Source: Adiantum capillus-veneris
Taxonomy: Eukaryota; Streptophyta; Polypodiopsida; Polypodiales; Pteridaceae
DNA: 64,000 bases
Reading direction: 5' to 3'
Assembly: GCA_014529385.2 (NCBI GenBank)
Contig: CM043959.1
Location: 48,487,928-48,551,927, forward strand
In this document: one piece after another, positions 1-11,782 of the stretch
Position numbering within the stretch: the first letter of the stretch is position 1
How the letters are laid out: every line of letters begins with the position of its first letter
Program-made: the position numbers and the translations under genes
Notes under the pieces: model-generated
What the model saw: only the letters and a program-made list of their open reading frames with translations
Told to the model about the DNA's origin: nothing
Database searches by the model: none

Positions 1-2830
1 CAATCTTCCCAGCTCCTTACATAACCTTGGGATTGCATGTACTTGTCAAACTTCATGTAGCACTCCCTTGAGCCTTGCTTTTGTCCATACAATGCATTAC
101 ACAATTTACATACCAATTATGCCCTTGTAGGCTTTTCAATTTTGACTTCAAAACCCTTTGGTTGTTGCATGTAGATATCCTCATCAAGATCCTCGTGAAG
201 GAAAGTCGTCTTCACATCCATCTGGACAAGTTCCATGTCCTCAATTGCTACCAGTCCAAGCACAAGATGCAATGTAGTCATTTTGACTACTGGAGAGAAA
301 ATCTCATCAAAATCCACGCCTTTCTTTTGCTTAAAACCTTTAGCAACCAATCTAGCCTTATACTTAGGCTCAGGATCTTCTGTCGTGTACTTCTTCTTAT
401 ACACCCATATACAAGGCAAGGTATGTTTTCCCTCTAGAAACTCTGCCAATTCACAATCTCATTAGCCATAATTGAGCTATACTCAAATTGCATTGCTTGC
501 TCTCACTTCACAGTATCTTCCATTTTGATATCCTCTTGGTAGCATGTAGGCTCTCCGCAGTCAAAAGTCTAACCATGGCCGAAAACACTTAGGGGGACAA
601 GATACACGTGTAGATATCCTCACTACCTGACTACTGGGCTCTTCTCTCTTAGGAGAATCACTAGTCTCTCTAGATCACTACTAGTCATAGGTACATCGCT
701 ACTGATTTGTTTGCATAATTGAACTTGAGGCTATGTCCTCAAATCTCACTTTGCAATATTCAACCTCTTTCACAGGCTCTCTGTGCAGCTTGATTCATTA
801 AAAATTACTTGTGAGCCACAAATAACTCTTCAACATTCCCGGTGCCAGAGATGATAACACATCTCTCCATCTGCACCATAGCCAGTGAATATGTATTTGC
901 ATGACTTGGGATACAACTTCTTTCTAATCTCTTTAGGCACATGTGAGAATGCCTCACACCCAAACACACATAATCTATCAAAATTAGTCTTCTTGTTTGT
1001 CCACATCTCCTACGGAATCTTGTAGTTAAATAGTGTACTCAACAACCTATTGATTATATGCATTGTTGTTATAACAGCCTCTCCCCAAAACTCTTGAGGG
1101 AAATTTTTCATAGATAGCATGGAAGTGACCCTCTCCTAAATTGTTCTATTCATGCACTCAGCAACTCCATTTTGAGCAGGTGTATACAGTGTAGTAAATT
1201 GTCTCCTAATGCCTTGTTTGCTACAAAGGTGCTTAAACTCTATGGAGATGTATTCTTTCCCATTGTCATTGCGCAAAGCTTCAACTTCTTGCCTGACTGG
1301 TTCTCAACCGTAGCTAAGAACTTCTAGAAGACACCAAAGACTTCATCTTTCCTCTTCAAGAGGTAGACCCACACCTTTCAAGTAGAGTTGTCTATGAATG
1401 TCAAGAAATATAATGCCCCCCATAGAGACTTATGTGGCATAGGTCCACATAGATTGCTATGAACCAAATCTAGAGAATTTTCTTACTTTTTATCAAATGG
1501 CAAAGCGGTAAACTTAGTATACTTCCCATATGTGCAATGCTCACATAAACTAAAATTAGAACAGTTTAGCATAGTAATATATCCAATCTAACTACTTCAT
1601 TCCCTTGTGACTCATGTGACCAAGCCGGCTATGCCACAACTCACTAGAAGGTAGCTTGGCTCCATAGATAGAATTCATCAAGTTGTCTTGTTGAAGCCAC
1701 ACGTGTCTAGCACCTAGAAGCATGAACTCAATACCATTGCGCATACACAATTTCACATCTCCAATGTCACATATTTCAAGTTGATGAGAGTCACCCAGCT
1801 TAACTAACCCATGTGTAGAGCCATAACTAAAGAACCACTTCTTGTGAGGAGTAACATGAAAATTGGCACTGAGTCGATGATCCAATTTTGCGCATAGCAT
1901 TCATCAAGAGCTTTGGACTCAAATCAAAAGTGAAAACTAGTACTTCTAATGGTTGCGGCAGGTCAGGAACAATATCAATATGTGGAGACTCCACGACATT
2001 GAGCTCCTCTATCTTCACTCTACTTTAGGAGGTTCAAGGCTCACAACAATGGCTTAACCTTTTCTTTTTGCAACAAACAAAAATCTTTCTTCATGTGTCA
2101 TTTCTTGTGACAATGGTAGCATTCAATGCTCCTCATTGCACATCCACGACTCTTGCTATGGGCATTCTTGCAATCTTGAGAAAGATCGATACTGGGTCTA
2201 CAACCTCTTTTCCATTGATGGTTTTTTTGGCTACTTTCACTAGCCATATATGCATCACCATGCCCAGTAGTGTCAAGGGATTGATGTTGAATCTTTTTCA
2301 TGAGCAAAGCACTAGTAACATCATTAAAAACAAGCTTTCCCTAAGGGGCAGAATTACTAATGGTAGTGTTAAACATATCTTATGATGCAGATAAAGACCA
2401 TAGCCAATTAAATGGCTTTTATTTCATCTTTGAAATTTATAACAAGCTATTGAACTCATTCAAGTGAGAACTGACACTACTACCCTCTTTCATAATCAAG
2501 CACATAAGCTTCTTCATCAAAAACACTTTGTTGATGCACTCTTACCATCCCAAGCTAAGCATAATGACTCCCATAATTCCTTTGTAGCAGTGAAGAAAAT
2601 AGACTCACCAAGGTGTAGATGAATGGTCGCCATAGCACAAGCATCAAGCTCCTCCCACTCATCATTATTGTAAACACCATCTTTACGCTCTTTCAATGGC
2701 ATTGCAAGGCCCTTATTAACCAACACATCAAGCATACACTACTTCCATATCGTGAAGTTTGTGCCATCAAACTTCTTGATATAATATTCTCATTTTAAAA
2801 AAAAATCTAGCCATGACTGACAAGAGCAAA
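1..2830 (-). pseudogene. Decayed Ty1/copia retrotransposon, gag to reverse transcriptase, cut off by the window start
   Basis: Read leftward, the copia domains appear in order. Gag lies at about 2815-2050 and begins with a KFDGTNFTIWK-like motif once a frameshift is allowed for. A CX2CX4HX4C zinc knuckle (CYHCHKK then HMKKDFC) sits near 2095-2140, with a TGA at the position of the usual glycine. Protease traces lie at 1827-2018 and a GAG-pre-integrase motif (LWHSRLGHMSHKGMK) at 1592-1660. Integrase remains fill 580-1590, and the start of the reverse transcriptase is at 117-449 (KARLVAKGFKQKKGVDFDEI and the VQMDVKTTFLHEDLDEDIY region). Stops and frameshifts separate all segments, so it is a dead copy. 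The RNase H end and 3' LTR would lie left of the window. No primer site was found to the right of gag, so the 5' LTR is not located. Confidence 0.9.
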
Positions 2831-4370
2831 TGCGAGTGAGACTAGGAATTTTTCTACAAAAATTTTGACAGACTCCTTTGCACAGAGATAAAAATCTCAA
2901 CACAAAACTCAGCAAAATCAGTACAATGTCCAAACTAGAGGACTCGCGAGAGAAATTTGACAGAGTCTCCTCTATACGGAGATCAAAATATCAACCAAAA
3001 CTGAGCCAAAAATGATGCATAAACCAACAAAGAGTGCTGACTAGGCATATATTGCTCAAAGAAATTATCGAGTGACTGCCAACTTTGCGTCAAAGCACCT
3101 ATACCCACCTATACATATCCTATGGTGAGGCCACAAATGGGAATCTCCAGCAACCTAATCCACGTCACTTTGGGTAACACAGCCCCCAGTGCTCGGCTTC
3201 AAAAAACCTCATGCAACGACCCTCACAAAAGGCTATGCATACACGACTAGCCACAATCTCAGAATGGACTCTTCCGGACCGAGTCTCAAAAACAATCGAG
3301 ACTACCAAAATAAGCCAAAATCGGCTCCACAATGATACACAATGGCAGTATCCGCAACACAATGTACATCTAGAACATGAAACTATCACTGCAAAACCAT
3401 AGGACACACGCTCAAGTAGGCGCCATTAGGTATGCAAGAAAAAGAAAAAGCACAAAACCAGCTCATTACGACAAGTGAAACGCTCTCAATAGTGCATAAA
3501 CCATATGCATTCAAAACTCCCAATGTAAATGTAATGACCGTCACTGCCAAAATGTCCTATAAAAACCTATAAAAGAAGCTCCACCTTAGTGCTAATGAGG
3601 ATAAATCAACAACTTTGCCTCGGTCAGAAATGTGTATCCGTCGGCCAAATCTACGCGCTTCTTCTTTGCTCAAATCTACCAGAAAACCTCAACACAAGCT
3701 AAAATTGCATCTTCATCTCAGGATTAATGTACTCAACTTTGAGCACCAATCGTACTTTCAAAAGTGCATCAAACTCACACACTACACAAAAATAGAAACT
3801 TTAAAATTTTCTATATACAGTTTGTCTAAGCTGAATATCAGCAAAACAATGAGGAATTTGCAAAAAAATTATTCTACAAAGTTGTAGATCACGTTGATGC
3901 AGCCAAAGTTGGTCCGAGCTAGGAAATGGTCTATGCCAGGTAGAGGTAGCAGGCAAGTGCTTTGCAGAAGGCTAGAGCAGGTGCCAAGGTCCTGGACAAC
4001 CAAGAGGTAGCGAAAAAGTATGCTCAATGCGGCTTTTTAGGCCAAGGAGGCTCAAAGAGGGCTCAGTTGGGGTAGCAGATGAATATTTCTGAAGTGCTCT
4101 ATCAATGTCCTAGAATGTAGTATCTGATGTGCTCTAGAAGTCGGTCTAGACGGCTCATCAAACGGAGCCTCGGTGTGCAAGATATTGAAGTTTAAAGGTA
4201 GAGTGTGTAGCAGATCCCCGACGGGCAGGGCAGTTGGGGACAGGTGACCCAGGCAGGTGTCAATGGACGTATGTGTAGAGCTCAAGTTATGGGGCATGCC
4301 TGTCTTCTTGGATTGCAAATCGGAGCTCAAGTTAGCAAGTTAGGGTCAATTGAAATTTTTCTGGGGGCCG
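2831..4370. other. Unassigned AT-rich stretch without a recognisable gene
   Basis: No coding region or RNA gene is recognised. The short open frames here have no family signature. By position, the part nearest 2830 could hold the 5' LTR of the copia element to its left. No TG/CA-bounded pair or initiator-tRNA primer site supports that. Confidence 0.5.
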
Positions 4371-5580
4371 GTTATGAGCCCACTTGCCCGCATCGGGGGA
4401 TGTGCCATCTGGCATCTTTTTGGTCTCGCCAAGGTTTTCAAAGATAGTGTGCATCATGTGGGACTAGCGCAAATCAACGGCACGTCAATTGGATGCTCGG
4501 TCGGCTAGATACAACAAGATGAAGTTGGGAGCCTTGGGCAGTGAAAGGTTTACAAATGATTTTCTCGTTTTTTGGCGGCCTTGCTGAGCGGGCCTAGGAA
4601 AGTCAAGAGACAACGAGAATTAGGTAGATCCAAGCCAACATTACGAGCTTTTAGCCGGGTCTTACGGCTCAGATATCAAGCCTGGGAGCAGCAAGTTACA
4701 CTTTCTTGAAAGTGGTAAAAAAAAGGGGGGAGGTTTTCCAAAGCTTGAAGGGGGATTCAAAGGAGTTCAAAAGGGGGAGCCATGTAGGGATGCCACGTGG
4801 CGGGTTTCATAGAGCCACATGCATAGCAAGGCCTCGATGGGGTGCGCTTTATAAGCCGGGCTGTGAGCCCCCATTAAAACACAGAGGGGGACAGAGAGGG
4901 GAGCCCCCTCACCCCGTTGGCTATGGCGGAGAGCGCGAGGCGCTGCGTCGGCGCAGACAGGTGGCGCAGTCAGCGGTTTTTTTGAGCCCGGGGTGGTGCA
5001 AGTGGTGTACACACCCACTGGGGAGAGTGGCCGTTGGTTCTTGCTGGTCGACAGTCAACGCACAATGATGACATGGCAGGATGCCCAATGAGGGGGTCGT
5101 TCCCGCAGCCTAATGGGCCCCATTTTGGAAAGCATTAGGTGGGAGGCATTAGCGACCTTGCTAATGCCCCCCCTCCCTTGAGATAGGGAGTAGTCACGCA
5201 GGAATCAAGGAAAGGCCGGAGTAGCCGGGTCCAAACCGGGGGCAAGTGCAAAAGAGAGGAGTTCCCGCAACATTGGAGTAAGCCAGAGAGAAGTCCCGAA
5301 GCCAGCCGGGAGGTCAAGTGTCAAGGAGGCAATACCCATAGAGGGGGGGGGGGGGGGGGGGGCAAACCTGCTAGGAATACAAGTGCAAAGCAAAGGGCCA
5401 TTTCAAGGCCGGGCAACCTAGGACAAAAGGCAAAAGTGGAGGTCGGACTAAGAAGAAGGAGGGGAGAGAGAAATAGAGAGGGAAGAGCCTGGTGAAGGGT
5501 AGTCAAGGGTCAAAGCTAGGACAAAAGAGCAGTGCAAGGGGTAGACCCAAAGGGGTAAAAATAATAATAATAATACTAAT
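4371..5580. other. GC-rich unassigned segment, possibly LTR or promoter material
   Basis: Base composition changes here to clearly GC-rich with many G and C runs, unlike the AT-rich surroundings. A TATA-like CTTTATAAG occurs near 4848-4856, followed by a GC-rich transcribed-looking stretch, and a purine run (AAAAAAAAGGGGGGAGG) ends near 4735. These are elements one sees in a retrotransposon LTR, but no second copy or primer site was found. The open frames of 60-120 codons look like accidents of high GC and have no known domain. Confidence 0.35.
5343..5362. repeat. Poly-G run, 20 bp
   Basis: Uninterrupted G homopolymer. Length is likely unstable and error-prone in sequencing. Confidence 0.95.
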
Positions 5581-5616
5581 AAAAAAGCCTGGGGGCAATA
5601 ACGACCTCACTATTGC

Positions 5617-5617
<1 letters not shown>

Positions 5618-5651
<34 letters not shown>
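5618..5651. repeat. Poly-C run, 34 bp
   Basis: Uninterrupted C homopolymer directly following the second hairpin of the local degenerate repeat. Confidence 0.95.
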
Positions 5652-5653
<2 letters not shown>

Positions 5654-6137
5654 GTGCAAAAGAGAGAGAAGGAGAAAGCCGATGAAGAAAAGCGGTGCCC
5701 CCTTCCCAAAGATACCAAATCAAGGTGCCAAGTGGACCAATTGAAATGTAAATTCCAAAATTAAAGGCCCCCCCTATAAAGATCAAATTTTAGTCAAATT
5801 AGGGGCTTTTTTGGTGCCGTTTGATGCCTACAAAGTGGAGTTCTCTGAAGAGCTAACCCCTTTGTAACTTTTTTTTGAAAATGGCCATGGTGATGGCAGT
5901 GTAAACCAATCTACATGCCTTTTGAAGTGCAATCAAGCCACCATTGGCCCCTATTGGTGTTGTTTTCTCTTCCTCCCTTCTCTTTCTCTTGCTCTCATGT
6001 TTCCCCTCGGTGCCGGTAGCGTGGATGTGTGTACCCCCCCGGACCGACGGTGTTTTGTGTGAGAGAGTGAGATTGAGTGACTGTGAGTGTGTGTAAGGGT
6101 GGAGATAGACCGTGGCAATAGGTGTGCGTTGTGTGGT

Positions 6138-6267
6138 GGGTTTGTGGAGTGTGAGAACTTTGGAAATTGAGCAGGCGGTGGTCTGCTAGTGTAAAGTAGG
6201 TGTGTGGGTTTGTGGAGTGTGAGAACATTGGAAATTGAGTAGGCGGTGGTCTGCTAGTGTAAAGTGT
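6138..6267. repeat. Tandem duplication, 68-bp period, about 1.9 copies
   Basis: The segment starting GGGTTTGTGGAGTGTGAGAA at 6138 recurs at 6206 with only a few base changes and ends with GGTCTGCTAGTGTAAAGT in both copies. It lies in a GT-rich, non-coding stretch. The flanking 5765-6137 and 6268-6500 hold nothing else recognisable. Confidence 0.85.
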
Positions 6268-6500
6268 ATTTTTGAAGGTGTTTTCCGAGAGGATAGGGAT
6301 GTTGTGAATACCTTGAGCTATAGAGAGGCCCTTGTGTTTGTGCCGGGCGTGTTCCCCCATTCCCCCTCTCCAACGTCAAAATGGAGGAAATGGGCGGATA
6401 GAATTTTCAGACTTGCTTTCTACAAGGAGAAAATTGAATTTGAAGATAGTGTTGTTGTGCACATAGTTCTAGGGTAGCACCTTCATCGACACATCATCTT

Positions 6501-6676
6501 TCACATTCTTTTATGAGCTTCCACAAGAGCATACATCTCAACTAAGCTCACAAGCTCCCATTTTGTTCTCACAAAGCTTCCAAGCTTTCTTGATCTTGCC
6601 GAGAGCGAGCAAGCTATTATTTTGAATCTCTTGATACTTCCATGCTTTTCACGATCGCCATTGTGCTCTGATACCA
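6501..6676 (-). other. Copia 5' internal end: initiator-tRNA primer binding site and leader
   Basis: GCTCTGATACCA at 6665-6676 is, on the minus strand, TGGTATCAGAGC. This is the standard primer binding site of plant copia elements, complementary to the 3' end of initiator methionine tRNA. It is followed leftward by a short open stretch (to about 6501) without a firm gag signature, after which the element is lost. Two bases (AG on the minus strand) separate it from the LTR-type CA terminus at 6679-6680. Confidence 0.8.
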
Positions 6677-6678
6677 CT

Positions 6679-6706
6679 TGAAGAATGCACAAATGTGGTG
6701 CATGTG

Positions 6707-6748
<42 letters not shown>

Positions 6749-6884
6749 ATGAGCATGATGTGGGTGGAGCTCTCAGTGTGAGGATTTGAAATTTTCTCGC
6801 TACTCCTTATTGTTCTATATGATCAAAAGAAAAGGTAAGGATAGTACGGTCAGCATGATGGGTGTTAGGCCAGTTGGTATGAAC
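6679..6884 (-). repeat. Copia 5' LTR fragment next to the primer binding site
   Basis: Reading the minus strand, sequence ending in CA at 6679 abuts the primer site by two bases, the expected edge of a 5' LTR. The right end is not defined because integrase-like sequence of another copia copy begins near 6885. The LTR therefore appears truncated or was interrupted. A (GA)n tract lies inside it. Confidence 0.55.
6709..6746. repeat. (GA)n microsatellite inside the copia LTR fragment
   Basis: About 19 uninterrupted GA repeats. A (GA)n also lies inside the LTRs of the short copia element at 56114-58207. Confidence 0.95.
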
Positions 6885-7578
6885 CCTAAGAGATACGCTT
6901 TGTTTGTGGATGGTATAACCTATAGCCTTTGTTTTCAGGACTATAAAAAACAAAAATGCATCTAGCGGCCTTATCATCCAATTTTCTACAGTGCATTTGT
7001 GGCATCAAAGCATAAGCTAAACGACCAAAAACGTGCATGTGATCAATAGATGTCTTCTTATCATGCTATGCTTCATAAGGAGTCATAGACTGCAAGGCTT
7101 TGGTAGGATCATGTTAAGTACATAAGTAGCACACTTGGTAGCCTCAAGCCAATACAAATGTGGCAAAGCTTGACTTTTGACCATACATTGTGCCATCTTT
7201 ACAAGCGACCTGTTTTTTCTTTCAACAACACCATTTTGTTGACGTGTATATGGCATTATGCATTGGTGTTTTATCCTACGACTAGCCAAAAATGCATTAA
7301 ATTCATGAGACATATACTCTCCCCCTTGATCTAAATGGAAGGTGTCCATAGTATATTTAAAGACATTTTCAATCATAACTAGAAATTGCTTGAAACATAT
7401 GAACACTTTGGACTTAGATTAAGCAAATACACCCATGCATGCCTAGAGTAATCATCAATGAAGGTCACAAAGTATAGGTAATTACCCAAGGATGGAGTTT
7501 GCACATAAAAATCACTATGCACAAGCTGTAACTTGCATATAGCCCTTGTTGAACCATCCTTTGGAAACTTTGAACCCG
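6885..7578 (-). pseudogene. Ty1/copia integrase fragment
   Basis: Minus-strand frames give LDQGGEYMSHEFNAFL, NGVVERKNRSLVKMAQCMVK and KLDDKAARCIFV, the integrase core and its downstream region. It closely parallels the integrase of the copia copy at 15282-16300 (both contain the stretches for tcatagactgca and ttatcatccaattttcta), so both belong to one family. Similarity runs from about 6885 to 7578 and then stops. No gag, reverse transcriptase or LTR of this copy is visible, and the frame is broken at both ends. Confidence 0.85.
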
Positions 7579-7773
7579 GTTAAAAGCATGGTTTGGCGGT
7601 ACAAAGATTAACACAACATAGGTTTGGTGGTCCATGTGCGTAAAAAGAGAGGACCTTCTAATTGGCATTGGGGAGGGGCCATATATTTCTTTTTCTTTGT
7701 TTTTGAAGACATTTTTAACTTCTGAAAATGGACACTCTTGAGAAGAGGTGGGGGTTGAGGGTGAGACACGCGG

Positions 7774-8185
<412 letters not shown>

Positions 8186-8759
8186 GCACTTGCTCCTTGA
8201 CAATGGACAGTACTATAGGAGATTATTGATTGGGTGATCCACAGTTTCTCTTTTTTGACGAGCTAGAAGGTGGTCCGAGCACGGACGAATAGACACAAAG
8301 CAAATCCATTTTGACTAATCAAGATTTTATTTGTAATTGTTGGGCTGCAAGAAACATGAGCAGAGAAGCAAAGAAAGACATCCTTCTTATTCTCTTGGAT
8401 TACCAAAAGCCTGTACAAGGAAGAACATTTGCACATTGGTGGCATGATGTTGGCACAAGCAAACACTAGGTCTATCAAGGAACGAACAGAAGGAAATATT
8501 CCAGTAACCCTTGGACCACCATATATTTTTTGAGCGCAAAAAACAATTTTAGCAATGTCGAAGACACCGTTCTATCGGGTGTGCACAACACTTTGACTCA
8601 AATTAAGGTCCCGCACTCATCAAGTGAGCTTTTTGTGAAGAGAACCTCTTTGACAATGATCTTGAACAATAGTACAGGTAAGACCTCAATAAACCAATTT
8701 AAAATTGCTAGTGTCCTAGGTATCCATTAAAGGAATATAGCTACTGCAAGTTCAAGGTT
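8186..8759. other. Unassigned stretch
   Basis: Only short open frames without recognisable domains are present. Confidence 0.4.
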
Positions 8760-9044
8760 GTAGAATCATGGATAACATCCCCTATCTTTAGTAACCTCAT
8801 CCCGCTCCCATATACGACTTGCAGCAGACTTTGTGGCACTCTTTCCATCCTTGACCACCTCTCCATTTCTTCCACTGGGCCCAGCCGTGCAGCATCCTCC
8901 TCCTCTGCAAAAACAATAAAAGACAGCATGTACTTACAAACAACCTCACATTCAGTGTAGGTAAGCATATGATTTGCAAAACACACACATACTTACTCTT
9001 CACAACATGATGCCCAGTGACCCAGGACTTTGCCACCTCAAGGA

Positions 9045-9323
9045 TCACCATAGTACAACCAGGGCACAATGATCCCTACTTTGATTGAAGCAAAGGGGGT
9101 GATACTCATGTCGGCACTCAAGCATAAAGGTTCCAACAACCCCTACGGATTCCAACAGCTCACCACATGCAACACACGTGCCAAACACGTGGATCATACC
9201 CACCGAATCAACAACTTGGGACCTAGGGTATAACATGAATCTCTTCCCAAGCCTAACATCAGCAATCATTTGCTTCACAAAGAGGGTGTGGCTTTGTGCT
9301 TCCTTCCATGTTGCCTCCAGCAT
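9045..9323 (-). CDS. Candidate exon with a Cys/His cluster resembling a RING-type finger
   Basis: Encodes CVACGELLES, then MLECRHEYHPLCF, giving C-X2-C, about 16 residues, C-X-H-X3-H-X2-C. In another frame immediately downstream there is LCPGC, which could complete a cross-brace finger if a frameshift is accepted. RING domains use C-X2-C ... C-X-H-X2/3-C/H-X2-C ... C-X2-C, so the spacing is compatible but not proof. A ubiquitin-ligase-like role would be inference only. Confidence 0.35.
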   Translation of the reverse strand: MLEATWKEAQSHTLFVKQMIADVRLGKRFMLYPRSQVVDSVGMIHVFGTCVACGELLESVGVVGTFMLECRHEYHPLCFNQSRDHCALVVLW

Positions 9324-9372
9324 ATCATACTCAACCTTTTGCCAAACGGCACCAAAGGGGGAACAAGATTAG

Positions 9373-10430
9373 TACCAAAAGCTACCAATTAGTACCAAAA
9401 GCTAACAGGTAGTCCCCAAGGCATCATACTAACAAGTAATATCAAAACTACCAAGTCATCAATGATAGAAGATAGCCATGAACTACCAAAAGTAGAACCA
9501 AATCAGAACCATGAGTTACCAATTAGTAGTTGAAACATAAGCAGGGAAAACAAAACCCTAAAAGACACCAAAACAACGTTGTCAAAAGCTACCATAACTA
9601 CCTAAAACTACCAATACCACCAAAACACCATTGATAGAAAGCAACCATAAACCACCAAAGGGGGAAAAGTAATACTACCAAAATCTTCCAGTTAGTACCA
9701 AAAGCTAGTAGGCAATCCTCAAGGCATCTACCAAATAGTACCAAAAACTACCAAGTTATCAATGATAGAAGACAACCATGAGCTACTAAAAATTGAACCA
9801 ATTCAAAACCATGAGCTACCAATTAGTACCAAAAGCATTATAAATACACCCAAGACAAAAAAAAACTATTCAAACATAACCAAAACTACCGAAAGAACCT
9901 TGTTAGATCCACGCCATAAACTACCAAAGCATAACCAAAAACTACTAAAAGCAGACAGTAAGTTTAGTGGTACTAGCAACACATTTAAAACTACCAAACA
10001 TCGAATAACAACATGATAGAAGATACCAAAACAAGAAAGTAGAGCCAGAAAGACCCAAAAGATACCAGTATGAACAGAAACTACCAAAATAGCATAGACA
10101 AAATTCAAAAAATCTACCTAAAGCTACCAATCTACCTAAAATATGCAACTACCATATAGAAGCAAGATGACCAGACAATGACAAAACTACCAAAGCAAGA
10201 TTTACACATACCAAAAAATACCAAAAGCTTTCATGATGAATACGACAAACTACCAAAGGATTTCAAAACTGCCAGACTTGCCAGAATATACCAATACTAA
10301 AAAATTAACTGAAGTACCAGAAACTGTCATAAACCACCAAATGTATTGGAACTACCAAGGCAGAAGCAAACATAAGTTATCAGAAAGCTGCCAAAAATAC
10401 CAAAACCACTTTCTCAAGGCATGGATGTCA
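9373..10430. repeat. Array of CTACCAAAA/GTACCAAAA-type short repeats with a ~300-bp higher-order unit
   Basis: Variants of ACTACCAAAA and TAGTACCAAAAGCTA occur dozens of times. A longer phrase running from GGCATC through CCAAGT-ATCAATGATAGAAGA and CCATGAGCTAC recurs 300 bp apart (AATGATAGAA at 9461 and 9761), indicating an older tandem unit. It sits between two candidate exons of the minus-strand gene, so it would be intronic there. Confidence 0.75.
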
Positions 10431-10939
10431 AGAATTACTTGTTGCAGATCAACTTCCTTCTCAGGCTTCTTCATATCCTCCTTGTTTCCAATTCCGTGAA
10501 GCATGCATCGACTGGCTCCCAAATCAGCCTCCACCTCTTTGATGTCCTCATCATTGCAAGGGTTTTCCTCAATTAGTTTTGCAAGTTGTAGTTCATAGTA
10601 CCCTATGTCATCTTTTATCCACTTTGCAACAGCATTGGAACCCTCCGCTCTCAACAAAGTTTCCTTGTTCTGCTGTAGAGAGGTTCCAACCGCTCTCAAC
10701 AAAGTTTCCTTGTTCGGTTGTAGAGATGATTTCAACTCTTTGAACTTATGAGATGCAGCTGCATGTATCTGATGCACTCTCTCAACAATACTTTCTAGGT
10801 TTGTAACATAGTCAGGTGTCTCTACGTGATGTTGTGGGGGGTCTACCTCTGTACAGAGATTACTAATACTTTGCATAAGACGAGGCTTATTAATAGATGA
10901 CGGGTGGCCTCCGTGGGAGGCACCGTTTCCCTTCGCCAA
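10352..10939 (-). CDS. Candidate exon, 195 codons, helical, unrecognised
   Basis: Contains an imperfect internal repeat, SLQPNKETLLRAVG followed by SLQQNKETLLRAEG, and long Leu/Glu/Lys-rich stretches suggesting helices or a coiled coil (LQLAKLIEENPCNDEDIKEV). The DNA of the repeat is visible as CTCTCAACAAAGTTTCCTTG at two places near 10651 and 10693. The C-terminal ~20 codons run into the CTACCAAAA repeat array and are probably not coding. Confidence 0.4.
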   Translation of the reverse strand: MAKGNGASHGGHPSSINKPRLMQSISNLCTEVDPPQHHVETPDYVTNLESIVERVHQIHAAASHKFKELKSSLQPNKETLLRAVGTSLQQNKETLLRAEGSNAVAKWIKDDIGYYELQLAKLIEENPCNDEDIKEVEADLGASRCMLHGIGNKEDMKKPEKEVDLQQVILDIHALRKWFWYFWQLSDNLCLLLPW

Positions 10940-11010
10940 GTTTCGACCTTCTACTCCAACCCTCTCGGGCGGCTAGCTGGCACACATACTGAGTACACTC
11001 TCTCCAAACC

Positions 11011-11334
11011 TCACCCATGCAACCGTTGCCGCATGGAAATTCTCAAAAGCAAAGTAGCGTGCAAACTTTGCAGTGATCTCCCCACAAGATGTAGGGGCTT
11101 GGTATGCCTATGGAACATGAACTTGCAATCTTCAACCAGTCTTGGATGCACATGATTCAAGTAAATCTTTGCATTCTTTCGGTAGTGTTGCTTGAAAACA
11201 ATCATCCATTGATCATCAGGGAGGCCTTCTTTAGTAAGATCCTTTAGAATCACACCCTCCATGCTCAAACCATACTCCTTATGCAGCTCTTCCGATGTAT
11301 AGCAAAACTTGGTTAGAAGAGCGTATTCCTCCAT
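11011..11334 (-). CDS. Candidate internal exon of the unrecognised gene
   Basis: Encodes MEEYALLTKFCYTSEELHKE and PDDQWMIVFKQHYRKNAKIY, a balanced globular-looking composition. The 3' part after about 11100 loses this character and may be intronic. No domain is recognised. Confidence 0.35.
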   Translation of the reverse strand: MEEYALLTKFCYTSEELHKEYGLSMEGVILKDLTKEGLPDDQWMIVFKQHYRKNAKIYLNHVHPRLVEDCKFMFHRHTKPLHLVGRSLQSLHATLLLRISMRQRLHG

Positions 11335-11782
11335 TTTGTTCTTGCTTGCAATGTGGAAACACGTTTCAGTAATGCAAAACTCAACACAGAGTTTATGAAC
11401 TACTCTTTAGCACATGGATGACCTTACCAATGCAATGTTAAAATTGTGCAGTACCAAAACTGTAAAGTACCAAATTTGGTACTGTAAAGTACCAAATTTG
11501 GTACTGTAAAGTGCCTCAGTTTATATGTTAACCTTCACTGCCCTACAGAGCTATAAATTTGTGTTTGGATCATAGCACATATACTTGCATGCATGCAATG
11601 CAAAAGAAATTGCAGAGCTCTCAAGATACCATACACACACTTGCATGCATGCAATTTAACAAGAAAAATAATTGGGCTCAAAACCTCAAAATCTTCAAAT
11701 GACAATAGCTACCTTTCATGAAATAAAAACAAAACCAATGACACAAAACAACACTATACACATGCAAAGGAGGAACACCAAC

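Larger units (their letters stand above)
5136..5668. repeat. Degenerate repeat with hairpin motifs and a shared CAAGTGCAAA tail
   Basis: Two related hairpins are visible. One at about 5146-5169 has perfect 9-bp arms GGCATTAGC and GCTAATGCC around the loop GACCTT, and is followed by a C run. The other at about 5594-5617 has imperfect arms (GCAATA / CTATTGC) around ACGACCTCA, and is followed by the long poly-C tract. Both loops share CGACCT or GACCT. The phrase CAAGTGCAAA recurs at about 5243, 5379 and 5652. This suggests a diverged repeat unit of a few hundred bases. Its origin is unknown. Confidence 0.5.

Noticed and set aside
4706-5068. 120-codon plus-strand ORF in the GC-rich segment
   Set aside because: Overlaps equally long frames on the other strand, is rich in Gly/Arg/Pro as expected from base composition, and shows no motif.
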